DNA of 64,000 bases from Candidatus Rifleibacteriota bacterium. GTDB lineage: Bacteria; Muiribacteriota; Ozemobacteria; Ozemobacterales; Ozemobacteraceae. Position numbers and translations under genes: made by a program. Location of the stretch: contig JADFXM010000013.1 in assembly GCA_015233565.1 (NCBI GenBank), positions 94,469 through 158,468 on the forward strand, in the 5' to 3' direction. Of the stretch, positions 52,379 to 61,985 are shown in pieces. Position 1 is the first letter of the stretch. Each line of letters opens with the position of its first letter. The notes beneath the pieces were generated by a model that saw only the letters and a list, made by a program, of their open reading frames with translations, was not told the DNA's origin and searched no databases.

Positions 52379-54214
52379 TTGTCCATCGAAGCTGAATTTA
52401 CTACCGCGATATTAAATGCATGGCAGGGAAGTCTCGATTTCACTCAACTCCTTAATCAAACTGGGCCTCTTGAAGCGAAGGGACACATTGCTTTATCTGC
52501 TGTTCTTTACCAAACCTGGCTGAAACGTAATAAGACTCCATACAATCACTTCGGGTATTTCAATTTAGGTGTTGTACTTTTCAACCAAGGTGACATTCTC
52601 GGTGCAAAAGAGGCTTATTCCCAGGCTATTCAATTGGTACCTTCCTTTTATGAAGCTCATTTTAATCTGGGACAAACTTACGAGCATTTAGGGCAAATTG
52701 ATGCGGCTATTTCCGAATGGCACTGGATTGATGACAATGTTTCCATGGAAAAAGAGAATTATCGACTATTGTTGCTGCTTTCTCTCAACAATCTCGGGCG
52801 AGTTCTTGAAATTCGCAAACAGTATGTTAGTGCTCTTAGTTATTTGACCAAAAGTCTTATTATTGAGCCCAATCAACCTGATGTCCTCCACCATTGGGTG
52901 TTTTTACGAGAAAGACAATGTTCATGGCCTGTTTACACCCCAGTTGCCGGTGTTAATCTTGACTTGATGCGACAATCGACTTCAGCCTTGGCTATGCTCA
53001 GCATTTCTGACGACCCGGAAGCTCAACTTGCTGCTGCGAAAAACTACGTTAAGAATAAGGTGATTTCTGATGTTCCAGTCTTGGCACCAACCCAGGCATA
53101 TGGTCACAAAAAAATACGTGTTGCTTACTGTTCCTCTGATTTCTGCATGCATCCTGTCGCCATGCTGACTGTCGAGTTATTCGAATTGCACGATAGAGAA
53201 AATTTCGAACTCTATGGTTATTGCTGGACCTCAGAAGGTGATTCGCCTCTTCGACAACGTGTTATCAAGGCCATGAATCACTTCGAGCGCATAGGTGGAA
53301 TGAGTGACGAAGCTGCCGCACGACTTATCCGGGAACACGAAATAGATATCCTCGTCGATTTGCAGGGACAAACTTTAGGCGCTCGTGCTAATTTACTAGC
53401 ATATCGACCCGCGCCTATTCAAATTACTTACCTTGGATTGCCAGCCACAACGGGTTTACCCTCGATCGATTACGTCATTGCTGACCGTTTTCTGATTCCG
53501 GAAGAATTCGCCTTCCTTTATTCGGAAAAACCGTTATATATGCCTGATATATATCAGGTAAGCGATCGTCAGCGGCAAATTGCTCCAATTCCGAGTCGGG
53601 AGAGTTGTGATCTTCCCCCCGAAGGCTTTGTCTTTTGCACGTTTAACAATAATTACAAATATACTCCTGAGGTTTTCGACATATGGATGAACATTCTGCG
53701 CAGAGTTCCCGGAAGCGTACTCTGGATCCTTGGCGACAACCCATGGGCAGTAATCAATCTGAAAAATGAGGCAACAAATCGGAATATAGATGTCAACCGA
53801 TTGGTTTTTGCTTCTCGGGTTGCACCCGATCAATATTTGGCGCGTTACCCCCTTGCAGACCTCTTTCTGGATTCTTTCCCTTTTAATGCCGGAACAACTG
53901 CCAACGATGCTTTGTGGATGGGTTTACCAGTGCTGACCTGCAGTGGCCGTTCGTTTGCTTCACGTATGGCGGGAGCACTTTTGACTGCGGCTGGATTGCC
54001 GGAGTTGATAACTTACAACTTTCATGACTACGAAGAAAAGGCTGTGGCATTGGCTCAAACACCGGAAAAATGCCTTGCTCTTCGCGAGCATTTGCGACAG
54101 ATTCACAACAATGGCGTATTGTTTGATATCCCTCGTTTCGTATGCAATCTTGAGCAACATTTCAAACGCCTGGTTGCTGATTTAAGTTCAGGTGAAGGCT
54201 CCAAACCAGTTTAG
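52379..54214 (+). CDS. TPR / O-GlcNAc-transferase-like GT41 protein
   Basis: 611 residues from a TTG start with GGGAG about nine bases upstream. Residues 40-190 are TPRs (YFNLGVVLFNQGDILGAKEA, FYEAHFNLGQTYEHLGQIDA). From about 244 the OGT/SPINDLY catalytic region is complete: IRVAYCSSDFCMHPVAMLTV with the active-site His, IDILVDLQGQT, LAYRPAPIQITYLGLPATTG, DYVIADRFLIPEE, and FPFNAGTTANDALWMGLPVL for the nucleotide-binding half. Known relatives move GlcNAc or another sugar from UDP to protein Ser/Thr, or Asn in HMW1C. It directly follows a giant Thr-rich protein, the natural candidate acceptor. It lacks the methyltransferase domain of its paralogue at 29322. Confidence 0.88.
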   Translation: MSIEAEFTTAILNAWQGSLDFTQLLNQTGPLEAKGHIALSAVLYQTWLKRNKTPYNHFGYFNLGVVLFNQGDILGAKEAYSQAIQLVPSFYEAHFNLGQTYEHLGQIDAAISEWHWIDDNVSMEKENYRLLLLLSLNNLGRVLEIRKQYVSALSYLTKSLIIEPNQPDVLHHWVFLRERQCSWPVYTPVAGVNLDLMRQSTSALAMLSISDDPEAQLAAAKNYVKNKVISDVPVLAPTQAYGHKKIRVAYCSSDFCMHPVAMLTVELFELHDRENFELYGYCWTSEGDSPLRQRVIKAMNHFERIGGMSDEAAARLIREHEIDILVDLQGQTLGARANLLAYRPAPIQITYLGLPATTGLPSIDYVIADRFLIPEEFAFLYSEKPLYMPDIYQVSDRQRQIAPIPSRESCDLPPEGFVFCTFNNNYKYTPEVFDIWMNILRRVPGSVLWILGDNPWAVINLKNEATNRNIDVNRLVFASRVAPDQYLARYPLADLFLDSFPFNAGTTANDALWMGLPVLTCSGRSFASRMAGALLTAAGLPELITYNFHDYEEKAVALAQTPEKCLALREHLRQIHNNGVLFDIPRFVCNLEQHFKRLVADLSSGEGSKPV

Positions 54215-54347
54215 TAAAACAAACATGAGTTCCAGGACGAGAATTTCGAGAGGTACGAGAAAATCCCCTCCAAGAGCATTTTTCACCGACTCGTTCTGAG
54301 AGTTGATTGAAATTGTTTCGAAATTTAATTATTGAATGTGAGTCTCT

Positions 54348-57300
54348 ATGACATTGGTAAATGGTGTAAACAACGTTATTGTAAGCGCATCTGCTGGTTC
54401 CGGAAAAACATTTGAATTGAGCATGAGATTTATTTCCCTGATATACCATCACGCTGATCCGGCGGCAATTTTAGCCACGACTTTCACAAAAAAGGCAGCC
54501 GGAGAAATCCTGGAGAGAATTCTGCAGAAAATTTCAGAAGCAGTAATTAACGAAAAAAAAGCTATCGAATTAGCAAATTTTATTAAAATTCGTAATAGAG
54601 ATTTCCTGAAACCTTCAGATCTCCAGATGATTTTTCTTTCCCTTCTGAAAAGGATGCGCGATTCATTACACCGATTGTCCATCACAACAATGGATGGTTT
54701 TTTCAGTGGAATAGTCGGGTCTTTCCCTTTTGAACTTGGAATGACTGCTGAAATGAATCTAACCGAAGAGGACTCTCCGATTGCAAAAAAATTATATTCA
54801 GACGCCCTGAAAGAAATGTTTTTAAGGCTTCCAACTGATGAAACGATTTCTCAGATAAAAAAAATCTATCGAGGAAAATTAAAAAGATCTATTTTCGAAA
54901 TGTTTTTGGAAAAGATTGAATCCGCATTTCCAATTTACCGTTCTACAAGCGATCCTCGGTTATGGGAAATGGTGAAATTTGATGAGTCTCAGATTCTTGG
55001 GGTTGATCAATTCGATCATTTTATTAAAGAATGGGAAAACATTGGCAACTTATCAAGTTTTGAAGGGAATACCGTTTTAGTTGAGGCTCATGCAAAAATT
55101 AAAGAATTTTTGAAAGACCAGAATTGGCCTGCCTTTTTAAAACATACGCTGGTTTGCAATTCTTTTAAAGATCCTCCAAAATATTTTCGCAAGCTTATCC
55201 CAAACGAAGTCTGCGAACTTGTATCCAAAGTTTATTCTCACGCCAAAAATTCACTTCTACGGCAATTGTTCGAGGAAAATAAATATTTTGGAAAATTCCT
55301 TGAAGATTTCGAGAGGGTTTTTGAAGAAATTAAAAGGAAACACAATCTCACATTTTTTGGCGACATCCCGCTTGCCATAATGCGGACAATTGATTTGGAA
55401 AGTGATTTGGCTTTGAATGAGTTTTATTTTCGACTTGATGGAAGAATCCAGCACATGTTCCTGGACGAATTTCAAGATACCAGCATAAGTCAATGGAGTA
55501 TTTTCCAACCACTAGCTTCGGAAATTTGCGCAACTGGTGATCCCACAAAAATGAATCGAAGCCTTTTTCTGGTGGGAGATCCCAAGCAATCAATTTACGG
55601 TTGGCGGGATGGATGTCCCGAACTTTTTGGAAATGTTATCGATGATCCGGAAATATTTATCCGGATAGAAAAAATGTGGATGAGTTATCGGTCCAAGCCG
55701 GCGATAATAGAGACGGTAAATAGAGTTTTCAAGAACATCGCGATAAACCCCGGAATAACCAAAGACTATTTGAAAAGGGTAGTTGAAGAGTTTTCCAGCT
55801 TTTTTGATGAACATGTTTCCCATGACCACGAGCATGGTTCGGGTTGGGTTGAACTTCGCAGCTCCAAGACTGTAGAAATATCAGAAGTTTCTGAAACGAC
55901 AAATTCAGATGATGACAGCGAAAGCTCCAGCGAGCCACAGGAACAATTTTCCAGCCACTATCAATTTTGCGCGAAAGAAATACAAAAACTGCATTTGGAA
56001 TTTCCCGGAAAACAGATCGGTGTTTTGGTGAGAACCAACCGACTTGTAAAGCAGATGATTTTTCATCTCCGCGAATTAGGAGTTTCTGCGAGTGGCGAGG
56101 GAAAAAATCCTCTGGATGACGAAGCAGCAGTATTAGCCGTTCTTGCCGCTCTGAAATTGGGGGACAATCCGGGAGATTCCATTGCAGCTTTTCATTTAAT
56201 GGCCACCCCTCTGGGAAAATACCTAGGACTCAATCAAAAAAGTGACTCTGCCGCAGTATCACTTGAAATCCGCAACCAGATTTGTTCTGATGGGCTTCAA
56301 AAAACTCTTACAAACTGGACACGATACATCGCACCGCTTGAAGTTGAAAGAACTCTTGATAGATTGCTCCAGCTGATAAAGATTGCCGGAGAATTCGATT
56401 ACACGAAGAGTACCGGTTTGTCTGATTTCATCGATTTTGTGAGAGGTTCGAGGGTTGAGCAGGTGGAAGTCGCTCCGGTAAGAGTTATGACCATACATGG
56501 GTCAAAAGGACTGGGGTTCGATATTGTTGTTCTTCCCGAATTGAACTTTAATTTTTTCAAAACCTTCAGGGATCCAATTTATGTGAGGAGGGAACACCCG
56601 ATTTCCCCTCCAACAGGATTCTTTAATGCTGTTGGAAAAGATTTCCGCAATCATAGCCCGGAAATCAGTGAGGCCTATGATCAACAAGTTAAACGTAGAT
56701 ACAGGGATATAATCTGTGGATTGTACGTTGCAATGACTCGTGCTAAAGAGGGGTTATTGATGATTACTGAACCACTTGAGAAAAGAAAAAACGGAGAATG
56801 GAAGGTGAAAGGTTGGGCAGACGATTCATATGCTGCCATCCTGAGAAGAGCGTTATCTTCAGAGCCTACCGAAAATGAATGGTTTAAACCTATCTTTCAA
56901 TGCGGAGCCAAAGAGGTTGTACTAAATGCGGAAAAGCAGTCTGATTCCTTTGACTCGGCCAATCAAATTCTCTCCGAAACAGATTCTGAACTTTCAGACA
57001 TTGAAACGCCGTTAAAAACTCCTGATTCCTCGAAAGGAGCGACTTCTAGCACTGCTTTTCGAAATGAAATTACCAAGCAAATTCCTTCGGTTTCATTTCG
57101 GAAGTTGGTACCGGATGAAAAACCATTTCGCTCTTTTCATGTATTGAACCCTTCTGGAACTGATGAGTTTGCATGGTCTCAATTTTTGAATATAGAATCA
57201 AATTATTTGAAATCTCTTGAATACGGGAAAATTGTGCATTTTATTCTTGGACAAATCGAATGGATTCCTGATGAGAACAATGATTTTCTTAAGGTGATCT

Positions 57301-57833
57301 ATGACACTCAACTTCAAGATTCTGATTCCAGCGCTTTTTTTGAAAAACTTCTTGCTTCCTATTTTCCCGAGGCAAAAAATGAAGTGATCCGGAGGGCGTT
57401 GGTCTCGGTAAAAAATTTAATTTCCAGTGGGAAAAGTAGGGAAATCTTCGAACTTCCTAAAGAAGCTGATTTTCGCCTTTTTCGTGAGCAATCCTTCTCT
57501 GTCAAAACTCAAGATGGTCTTATGAATGGAATATTTGACCGGGCCATTTTATTTTATGAAGATTCCAAGCCTTTTAAGGCTTCGATATGGGAATTTAAAA
57601 CCGGGAGACCGGCTAACCGGAAAGTTTCCGAAGGTCATGAAAACAGCGGAAATCCCGAAGATTCTTCAGCCAGACCACTTGAAAAAATAGACTTTTCAGA
57701 AAAAAGAGCCGCTGAATTGGAAAAAAAATATCAGAAACAAATTTATATGTACAAAACCGCATTTTCTTCAATGACTGGTCTTCCTTGCGAAAAAATTGAA
57801 TCTTCTCTGGTATACATTGATTATTTTCGTTGA
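54348..57833 (+). CDS. AddA-like UvrD/Rep helicase with C-terminal PD-(D/E)XK nuclease
   Basis: 1161 residues, in the size range of AddA. The helicase motifs are complete: Walker A SASAGSGKTFELSM (13-26), MFLDEFQDTS (near 373), GDPKQSIYGWRDG (near 410), VMTIHGSKGLGFD (near 713) and VAMTRAKEGL (near 794). The C-terminal GIFDRAILF and WEFKTG (near 1060-1086) supply the Asp and the Lys of a RecB-type nuclease, with EFK in place of the common DYK. Likely role: double-strand-break end processing. An acidic Ser-rich insert (SDDDSESSSEPQE) lies near residue 520. No AddB partner is present in the window. Confidence 0.82.
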   Translation: MTLVNGVNNVIVSASAGSGKTFELSMRFISLIYHHADPAAILATTFTKKAAGEILERILQKISEAVINEKKAIELANFIKIRNRDFLKPSDLQMIFLSLLKRMRDSLHRLSITTMDGFFSGIVGSFPFELGMTAEMNLTEEDSPIAKKLYSDALKEMFLRLPTDETISQIKKIYRGKLKRSIFEMFLEKIESAFPIYRSTSDPRLWEMVKFDESQILGVDQFDHFIKEWENIGNLSSFEGNTVLVEAHAKIKEFLKDQNWPAFLKHTLVCNSFKDPPKYFRKLIPNEVCELVSKVYSHAKNSLLRQLFEENKYFGKFLEDFERVFEEIKRKHNLTFFGDIPLAIMRTIDLESDLALNEFYFRLDGRIQHMFLDEFQDTSISQWSIFQPLASEICATGDPTKMNRSLFLVGDPKQSIYGWRDGCPELFGNVIDDPEIFIRIEKMWMSYRSKPAIIETVNRVFKNIAINPGITKDYLKRVVEEFSSFFDEHVSHDHEHGSGWVELRSSKTVEISEVSETTNSDDDSESSSEPQEQFSSHYQFCAKEIQKLHLEFPGKQIGVLVRTNRLVKQMIFHLRELGVSASGEGKNPLDDEAAVLAVLAALKLGDNPGDSIAAFHLMATPLGKYLGLNQKSDSAAVSLEIRNQICSDGLQKTLTNWTRYIAPLEVERTLDRLLQLIKIAGEFDYTKSTGLSDFIDFVRGSRVEQVEVAPVRVMTIHGSKGLGFDIVVLPELNFNFFKTFRDPIYVRREHPISPPTGFFNAVGKDFRNHSPEISEAYDQQVKRRYRDIICGLYVAMTRAKEGLLMITEPLEKRKNGEWKVKGWADDSYAAILRRALSSEPTENEWFKPIFQCGAKEVVLNAEKQSDSFDSANQILSETDSELSDIETPLKTPDSSKGATSSTAFRNEITKQIPSVSFRKLVPDEKPFRSFHVLNPSGTDEFAWSQFLNIESNYLKSLEYGKIVHFILGQIEWIPDENNDFLKVIYDTQLQDSDSSAFFEKLLASYFPEAKNEVIRRALVSVKNLISSGKSREIFELPKEADFRLFREQSFSVKTQDGLMNGIFDRAILFYEDSKPFKASIWEFKTGRPANRKVSEGHENSGNPEDSSARPLEKIDFSEKRAAELEKKYQKQIYMYKTAFSSMTGLPCEKIESSLVYIDYFR

Positions 57834-58007
57834 TGGGTAGATGGTTTAGATTAATCCAAGATCAGTCCCACGGTAATTTTGCATTACTTCTCCCTTTCAG
57901 AGCTGAGTTTTTCGTCAAATGCAAATAGTCATATTTCCTGAATTTAAGCGGATGTTCGTTCAAGAACAAATCCACCGTGAAATCAGTTCCCTCGCTATTT
58001 TTTTTTT

Positions 58008-58016
58008 TGTTATAAT
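58008..58016 (+). promoter_or_regulatory. Extended -10 promoter of the phosphatase-superfamily gene
   Basis: TGT-TATAAT, a perfect -10 hexamer with the extended TG. It lies after a T-rich run and about 50 bases before the GTG start at 58066; no good -35 is present. It supports the start at 58066 over the longer open frame, whose first codons lie upstream of the promoter. Confidence 0.55.
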
Positions 58017-58065
58017 GTTCGCATGTGTAAAGTTTTTGACATCTATTATTCACAGGAGGGAACCC

Positions 58066-59223
58066 GTGCCTCCTTCGGAAAATAGCCTTTCCCTGTTCGT
58101 TTTCATCGATGCCTTCGGTTGGGAAATTCTCCGAACTCATTCTTTTTTGGATGATGAATTGCCGATCCGAGCGCCGCTTGAAACTATTTTCGGATACAGC
58201 TCCACCTGCGATCCCACTATCCTGACTGGAAAAATGCCACGCGACCACGGACATTTCTCCTTCTTTTATTATAACCCTCAAAAATCCCCCTTCCGTATTC
58301 TACGGATGCTTTCAATTCTTCCACCCTCTCTGGCAAATCGTGGACGGGTCAGAAATGTCATCAGCAGAGTGGTGAAAAGGTGGCTTGGATACACTGGTTA
58401 TTTTCAGTTGTATAACATGCCTTTCCGATACCTTCCTCTATTCGATTATTCTGAAAAAAAGGATCTTTATCAGAAGGGAGGAATCAACTCAGGTGATCTG
58501 ACGATTTTTGACCACCTCCGAGAGCGTGGTATCCCATTTTATCTTTCTGACTGGCGGAATTCAGAAACAAGCAACCTGCAAAGCCTTGAAAAAAGCCTAA
58601 GTGAAGGGAATATTTGTTTTGGTTATTTGTACATGGCTTCTATGGATGCGGTGCTTCACCAGTATGGAACACCCTCTGAGCCGGTTAAGAGAAAAATTGC
58701 GTGGTATGAAGACCAACTTCGAAAGATAATACGGATTGCACGAGAAAAGTATTCTGAACTTCACCTGTTTGTTTTTACGGATCATGGTATGACAAATGTT
58801 ACAGAAGATTGTGATCTTATCTCGAGGATCAATAGCCTTGGCCTTCGCTTCGGAAAAGACTTCGTCGCCGTTTATGATTCTACCCTTGCCCGTTTCTGGT
58901 TCTTCCACGAAAAGGCGCGGCATCTTATCGTTACAGCTCTTTCCCAGGAACCGCGAGGGCATATCATGACTCGTCAGGAATTGGCGCTCTACGGGTGCGA
59001 TTTTCCAGGACAACCTTACGGTGAACTTTTTTTTCTCCTGGAGCCAGGAATCCTACTGTGTCCGAGTTTCATGGGCCAATCCCATCTTGCAGGCATGCAT
59101 GGATATGATCCAAGGGACAAGGATTCTCTTGCCATGTTTGCGGCAAATTTTTCACCGAACCCTCTACCGAAGCGTCTTGATGGCCTTTTCCCGCTTATGA
59201 TGCATGAAGCAGGACTCGCCTGA
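58066..59223 (+). CDS. Alkaline phosphatase superfamily (type I phosphodiesterase-like) hydrolase
   Basis: 385 residues from GTG 58066, which has CAGGAGGG five bases upstream; the longer frame would add an unlikely hydrophobic N-terminus. The two-metal site of the superfamily is visible: FIDAFGW (Asp15), the nucleophile region GYSSTCDPTILTGKMPRDHG (Thr/Ser near 46-47), MASMDAVLHQYG (Asp and His), FTDHGMT (Asp-His) and HLAGMHGYDPRD (final His). It probably hydrolyses a phosphodiester or pyrophosphate; the GT2 gene 24 bases downstream hints at a lipid- or sugar-linked substrate. No signal peptide is seen. Confidence 0.82.
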   Translation: MPPSENSLSLFVFIDAFGWEILRTHSFLDDELPIRAPLETIFGYSSTCDPTILTGKMPRDHGHFSFFYYNPQKSPFRILRMLSILPPSLANRGRVRNVISRVVKRWLGYTGYFQLYNMPFRYLPLFDYSEKKDLYQKGGINSGDLTIFDHLRERGIPFYLSDWRNSETSNLQSLEKSLSEGNICFGYLYMASMDAVLHQYGTPSEPVKRKIAWYEDQLRKIIRIAREKYSELHLFVFTDHGMTNVTEDCDLISRINSLGLRFGKDFVAVYDSTLARFWFFHEKARHLIVTALSQEPRGHIMTRQELALYGCDFPGQPYGELFFLLEPGILLCPSFMGQSHLAGMHGYDPRDKDSLAMFAANFSPNPLPKRLDGLFPLMMHEAGLA

Positions 59224-59247
59224 GCAGGCCCGAAGAAAACCGCAATC

Positions 59248-60114
59248 ATGAACCCTGAAAACGTTTTTATAATTATGCGGTCCCACAATGACATGCCTCT
59301 TGTGGCTGAAACGCTTCGGATGGTTGCGAAGCAAGAACACCCCTTTACGCTGATCGGGTTCGATAATGCCTCCAATGATAGGACCCGGGAAGAGGTTCAC
59401 AAATTTGCAGCCGCTGTTTACAAAGTTCCCAAAGGGGAATATGTCCCCGGACGAGTGCTGAATAATGGTATGAAATCATCATCCGGAGAATTTGTTGTTT
59501 TTCTGAACTCGGACTGCACACCAGTTAATAACAAATGGCTCACAAATCTTCTGGCAGGTTTTACCGACAACAGTGTTGCGGCAGTCTTTAGTCGGCAGAT
59601 GCCCCGCCCAAATTGCGCTCCTCTTTTTGCCCGCGAAACCGAAGAGGCATACGGAGATGGCCACCGACAAAAGTTCTGGAAACACTGTTTTTCCATGGCC
59701 TCAAGTGCTATACGGCGCTCGGTTTGGCAGAAAATGAGTTTTGATGAAAATCTCCAATATTCCGAAGACATCGACTGGACCTGGAGAGTTCGTCAAAAAG
59801 GCTTCAACATTCAATACGTTCCGGATTCCGCCGTTTTTCATTCCCACAATTATTCTTTAAAGCAGTATTACAAAAGGCATTACGGAGAGGGAAAGGCGGA
59901 AGCCAGAATTTTTCATTGGACGGATTGGGAAAAATTCTGGCTGAGATATTCTCTCATGCCCTTTGTCAGACAGATACTTACTGATTGGAAGTTCTGCTTA
60001 AAATCACTCGATTCGAAGAGCTTCGCTTTATCACCCGCTCTAAGACTAACCCAAATGCTTGCTCGGCGTGAAGGATTTCTAATCGGATTACTGGAAAAGC
60101 GGCTGAGAAAATGA
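59248..60114 (+). CDS. GT2-family glycosyltransferase (rhamnosyltransferase-like)
   Basis: A 288-residue GT-A enzyme. VFIIMRSHNDMPLVAETLRM opens the nucleotide-binding half, FDNASNDRT is the typical DxSxDxT turn, GEFVVFLNSDCTPVNNKW holds the metal-binding SDC (DxD variant), and FDENLQYSEDIDWTWRVRQK is the catalytic ED region. The C-terminal third is basic and helical and may touch the membrane. It follows the phosphatase-superfamily gene by 24 bases and probably shares its transcript. Confidence 0.82.
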   Translation: MNPENVFIIMRSHNDMPLVAETLRMVAKQEHPFTLIGFDNASNDRTREEVHKFAAAVYKVPKGEYVPGRVLNNGMKSSSGEFVVFLNSDCTPVNNKWLTNLLAGFTDNSVAAVFSRQMPRPNCAPLFARETEEAYGDGHRQKFWKHCFSMASSAIRRSVWQKMSFDENLQYSEDIDWTWRVRQKGFNIQYVPDSAVFHSHNYSLKQYYKRHYGEGKAEARIFHWTDWEKFWLRYSLMPFVRQILTDWKFCLKSLDSKSFALSPALRLTQMLARREGFLIGLLEKRLRK

Positions 60115-60788
60115 TCAATTTAGTCTACCCCTTCCCTTCCCAATAAGGCAACTGTGGATCCCCCTGGAATGGCTTTCATTAAAGATTTTTTGATGCTGTT
60201 TGCAACGGGTGACAGGAATTTCGGGGTTTAGACCTTTTCGAATATTCCTTCGGATCGCATTCCCCTTCTATGGAAAAAAGGAGGAATCGTTATTTGTTGT
60301 TATTTTAATAGTCCATTTTCCCTAGTTCTCCTGTCTCAAAATAAGGGTTATAATGGACTCATTATGAAAAATGGGAAAACGAAAAGCGAAAAAAATGACA
60401 GTGAGATGATTCTATGAAATCGATCTACCTTATTTTGACAGGTATGTGCCTATTGCCCCTAGAATCGACAAGTCTGTGGGTTTTGAACTTGGAGCAGGAA
60501 TGTATATCAACAGTTCATTCCTAGAAATCAGCGCCAAAATTTTGTGCGAAGCTCCGGAATCACCCGATGACTGAACTAAGTATTTTACAGCATTTTCCAA
60601 CAAAAAAAAGCTCTTAGACTTGTTTCAAAGAGGAACCTCGTAATGAAATTTTTTGACAGTGGTATTTGCGGGGCATCATCAGACCGCGATGAGATGGAGC
60701 CGACTTTGTTATTCGCTTTAGACTGAATATTCATATCAAACAAGTTGCCTAAGTTTTGCCTACCAACCTGGATACTGGAGAAAAAGCT
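60115..60788. other. Intergenic region before the dnaJ-like gene
   Basis: About 670 bases. A perfect TATAAT occurs at 60349-60354 without a good -35. A 36-codon frame at 60414 with a hydrophobic start (MKSIYLILTGMCLLPLE) has little support. No gene or strong terminator was found. Confidence 0.35.
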
Positions 60789-61700
60789 ATGGATCCCTAT
60801 CAAACCTTGGGTGTTTCGCCAACCGCGACCGATGAAGAGATAAAATGCGCTTATCGTAAACTGTCCAAAGAATATCATCCGGATGTCAATCTGGGGAAAG
60901 CTGGTACGGAAAGTAAATTCAAAGAAATCAATGCCGCCTATCAGCTAATCAAAACCGAAGCGCTGCGGGAGAAATACAAACAGGATCAGTTTTTCGGGGT
61001 TTCCCAAGGACAGACTGGCAGGTCAGGTCCGTTTTACCGGGAAACCCAAACGTCGGAAAGTCGCTATTCTCATGCGCATGCCGATGATTTCGAGGACATT
61101 CTCGGTTCGTTCTTTAGGGGGCGGAAGCAGTCTGGCCATATCGATATTCCAGGAGAAGATTATTCTTTCACACTGGAAATCGATTTGAGGGATGCTGTAA
61201 TGGGCGCGGAAAAGGAAATCCGCCTTCAGCCCGGAAAATCGACCCTAGTGAAAATACCTCCCGGCACGGATACAGGGACCAAACTAAAACTCCAAGGGCA
61301 GGGCGGGCCTGGTTTCGGGAACGGGCAGCCCGGGGACGCTTATATCGAAATCAGGGTGCGGTCCTCTGATGTTTTTCGCCGGGAAGGGGCTAATTTTTTC
61401 ATTGAGGTTCCGGTCACGATCGACGAAGTTGTCAACGGAACCGAAATAGAAGTTCCAACGGTTGAAGGTCCGGTTAAAATGAAGATACCGCCAGCCATGG
61501 ACACGGCAAAAAAACTTTGCCTTAGGAATAAAGGTTTTCCGGGTAAGGATAACAAAACCAGGGGAAACTTGCTGGTTGAATTGAAAGTCATTATGCCAAA
61601 GTTACAAGATCAACAGTTTAAAGATTTTATCCGGGAGTGGACTCGAAAAAATCCTTATCAGGTGCGCATGCCTAATGATCTGAAAGGGGGGCAGGGATAA
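60789..61700 (+). CDS. cbpA: CbpA-like DnaJ co-chaperone (J domain, no zinc finger)
   Basis: 303 residues. The J domain at 1-65 has HPD at 30-32 (KEYHPDVN), which stimulates DnaK ATPase. A linker rich in Gly, Ser and Arg follows. The two DnaJ C-terminal substrate-binding domains are then visible, with VKIPPGTDTGTKLKLQGQGG and MKIPPAMDTAKKLCLRNKG as their paired repeats. The CxxCxGxG zinc domain of true DnaJ is absent, which makes it CbpA type. The ATG at 60789, with GGAG before it, starts exactly at the J domain. Its stop overlaps the cbpM-like start by one base, supporting the assignment. Confidence 0.9.
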   Translation: MDPYQTLGVSPTATDEEIKCAYRKLSKEYHPDVNLGKAGTESKFKEINAAYQLIKTEALREKYKQDQFFGVSQGQTGRSGPFYRETQTSESRYSHAHADDFEDILGSFFRGRKQSGHIDIPGEDYSFTLEIDLRDAVMGAEKEIRLQPGKSTLVKIPPGTDTGTKLKLQGQGGPGFGNGQPGDAYIEIRVRSSDVFRREGANFFIEVPVTIDEVVNGTEIEVPTVEGPVKMKIPPAMDTAKKLCLRNKGFPGKDNKTRGNLLVELKVIMPKLQDQQFKDFIREWTRKNPYQVRMPNDLKGGQG

Positions 61701-61984
61701 TGCCGGAATTCTATTACTACCAGGAAATTACTCAAATCTATCAAGTCAGTGAGAAATTTATCCGGGATTGTCTGCAAAGACAGTGGATCGAGCCTATGGA
61801 TAAAGAAGCGGGCAGATTGGCCCAGGAAGACATTGCTCGATTGCTACTGATCCGCGATCTGATGGAGGATATGGGCGTCAATGATGAATCGGTTCCGGTG
61901 ATCTTGAATTTGATCGACCAGATTCACACTTTAAAAAGGAAAGCCCGATTGTTGGGGGAAAAAGTCCAGGAAAATAGTATTTAA
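61700..61984 (+). CDS. cbpM: CbpM-like chaperone modulator (MerR-type helix-turn-helix)
   Basis: 94 residues. EFYYYQEITQIYQVSEKFIR followed by DCLQRQWIEP resembles the MerR-like winged helix of CbpM; the C-terminal MEDMGVNDESVPVILNLIDQ helix contacts the J domain in the known family. It specifically inhibits the CbpA J domain in enterobacteria. It starts in the TAATG overlap with the dnaJ-like gene. Its stop lies one base before a MITE-like element. Confidence 0.85.
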   Translation: MPEFYYYQEITQIYQVSEKFIRDCLQRQWIEPMDKEAGRLAQEDIARLLLIRDLMEDMGVNDESVPVILNLIDQIHTLKRKARLLGEKVQENSI

Positions 61985-61985
61985 C

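Noticed and set aside
57919..58065. 49-residue N-terminal extension of the phosphatase-superfamily protein, with a hydrophobic stretch that could be a signal peptide
   Set aside because: The extended -10 promoter and the strong CAGGAGGG before GTG 58066 both lie inside that extension.
57862..58281. 139-codon minus-strand frame
   Set aside because: It overlaps the well-supported phosphatase-superfamily gene and shows no family motifs.
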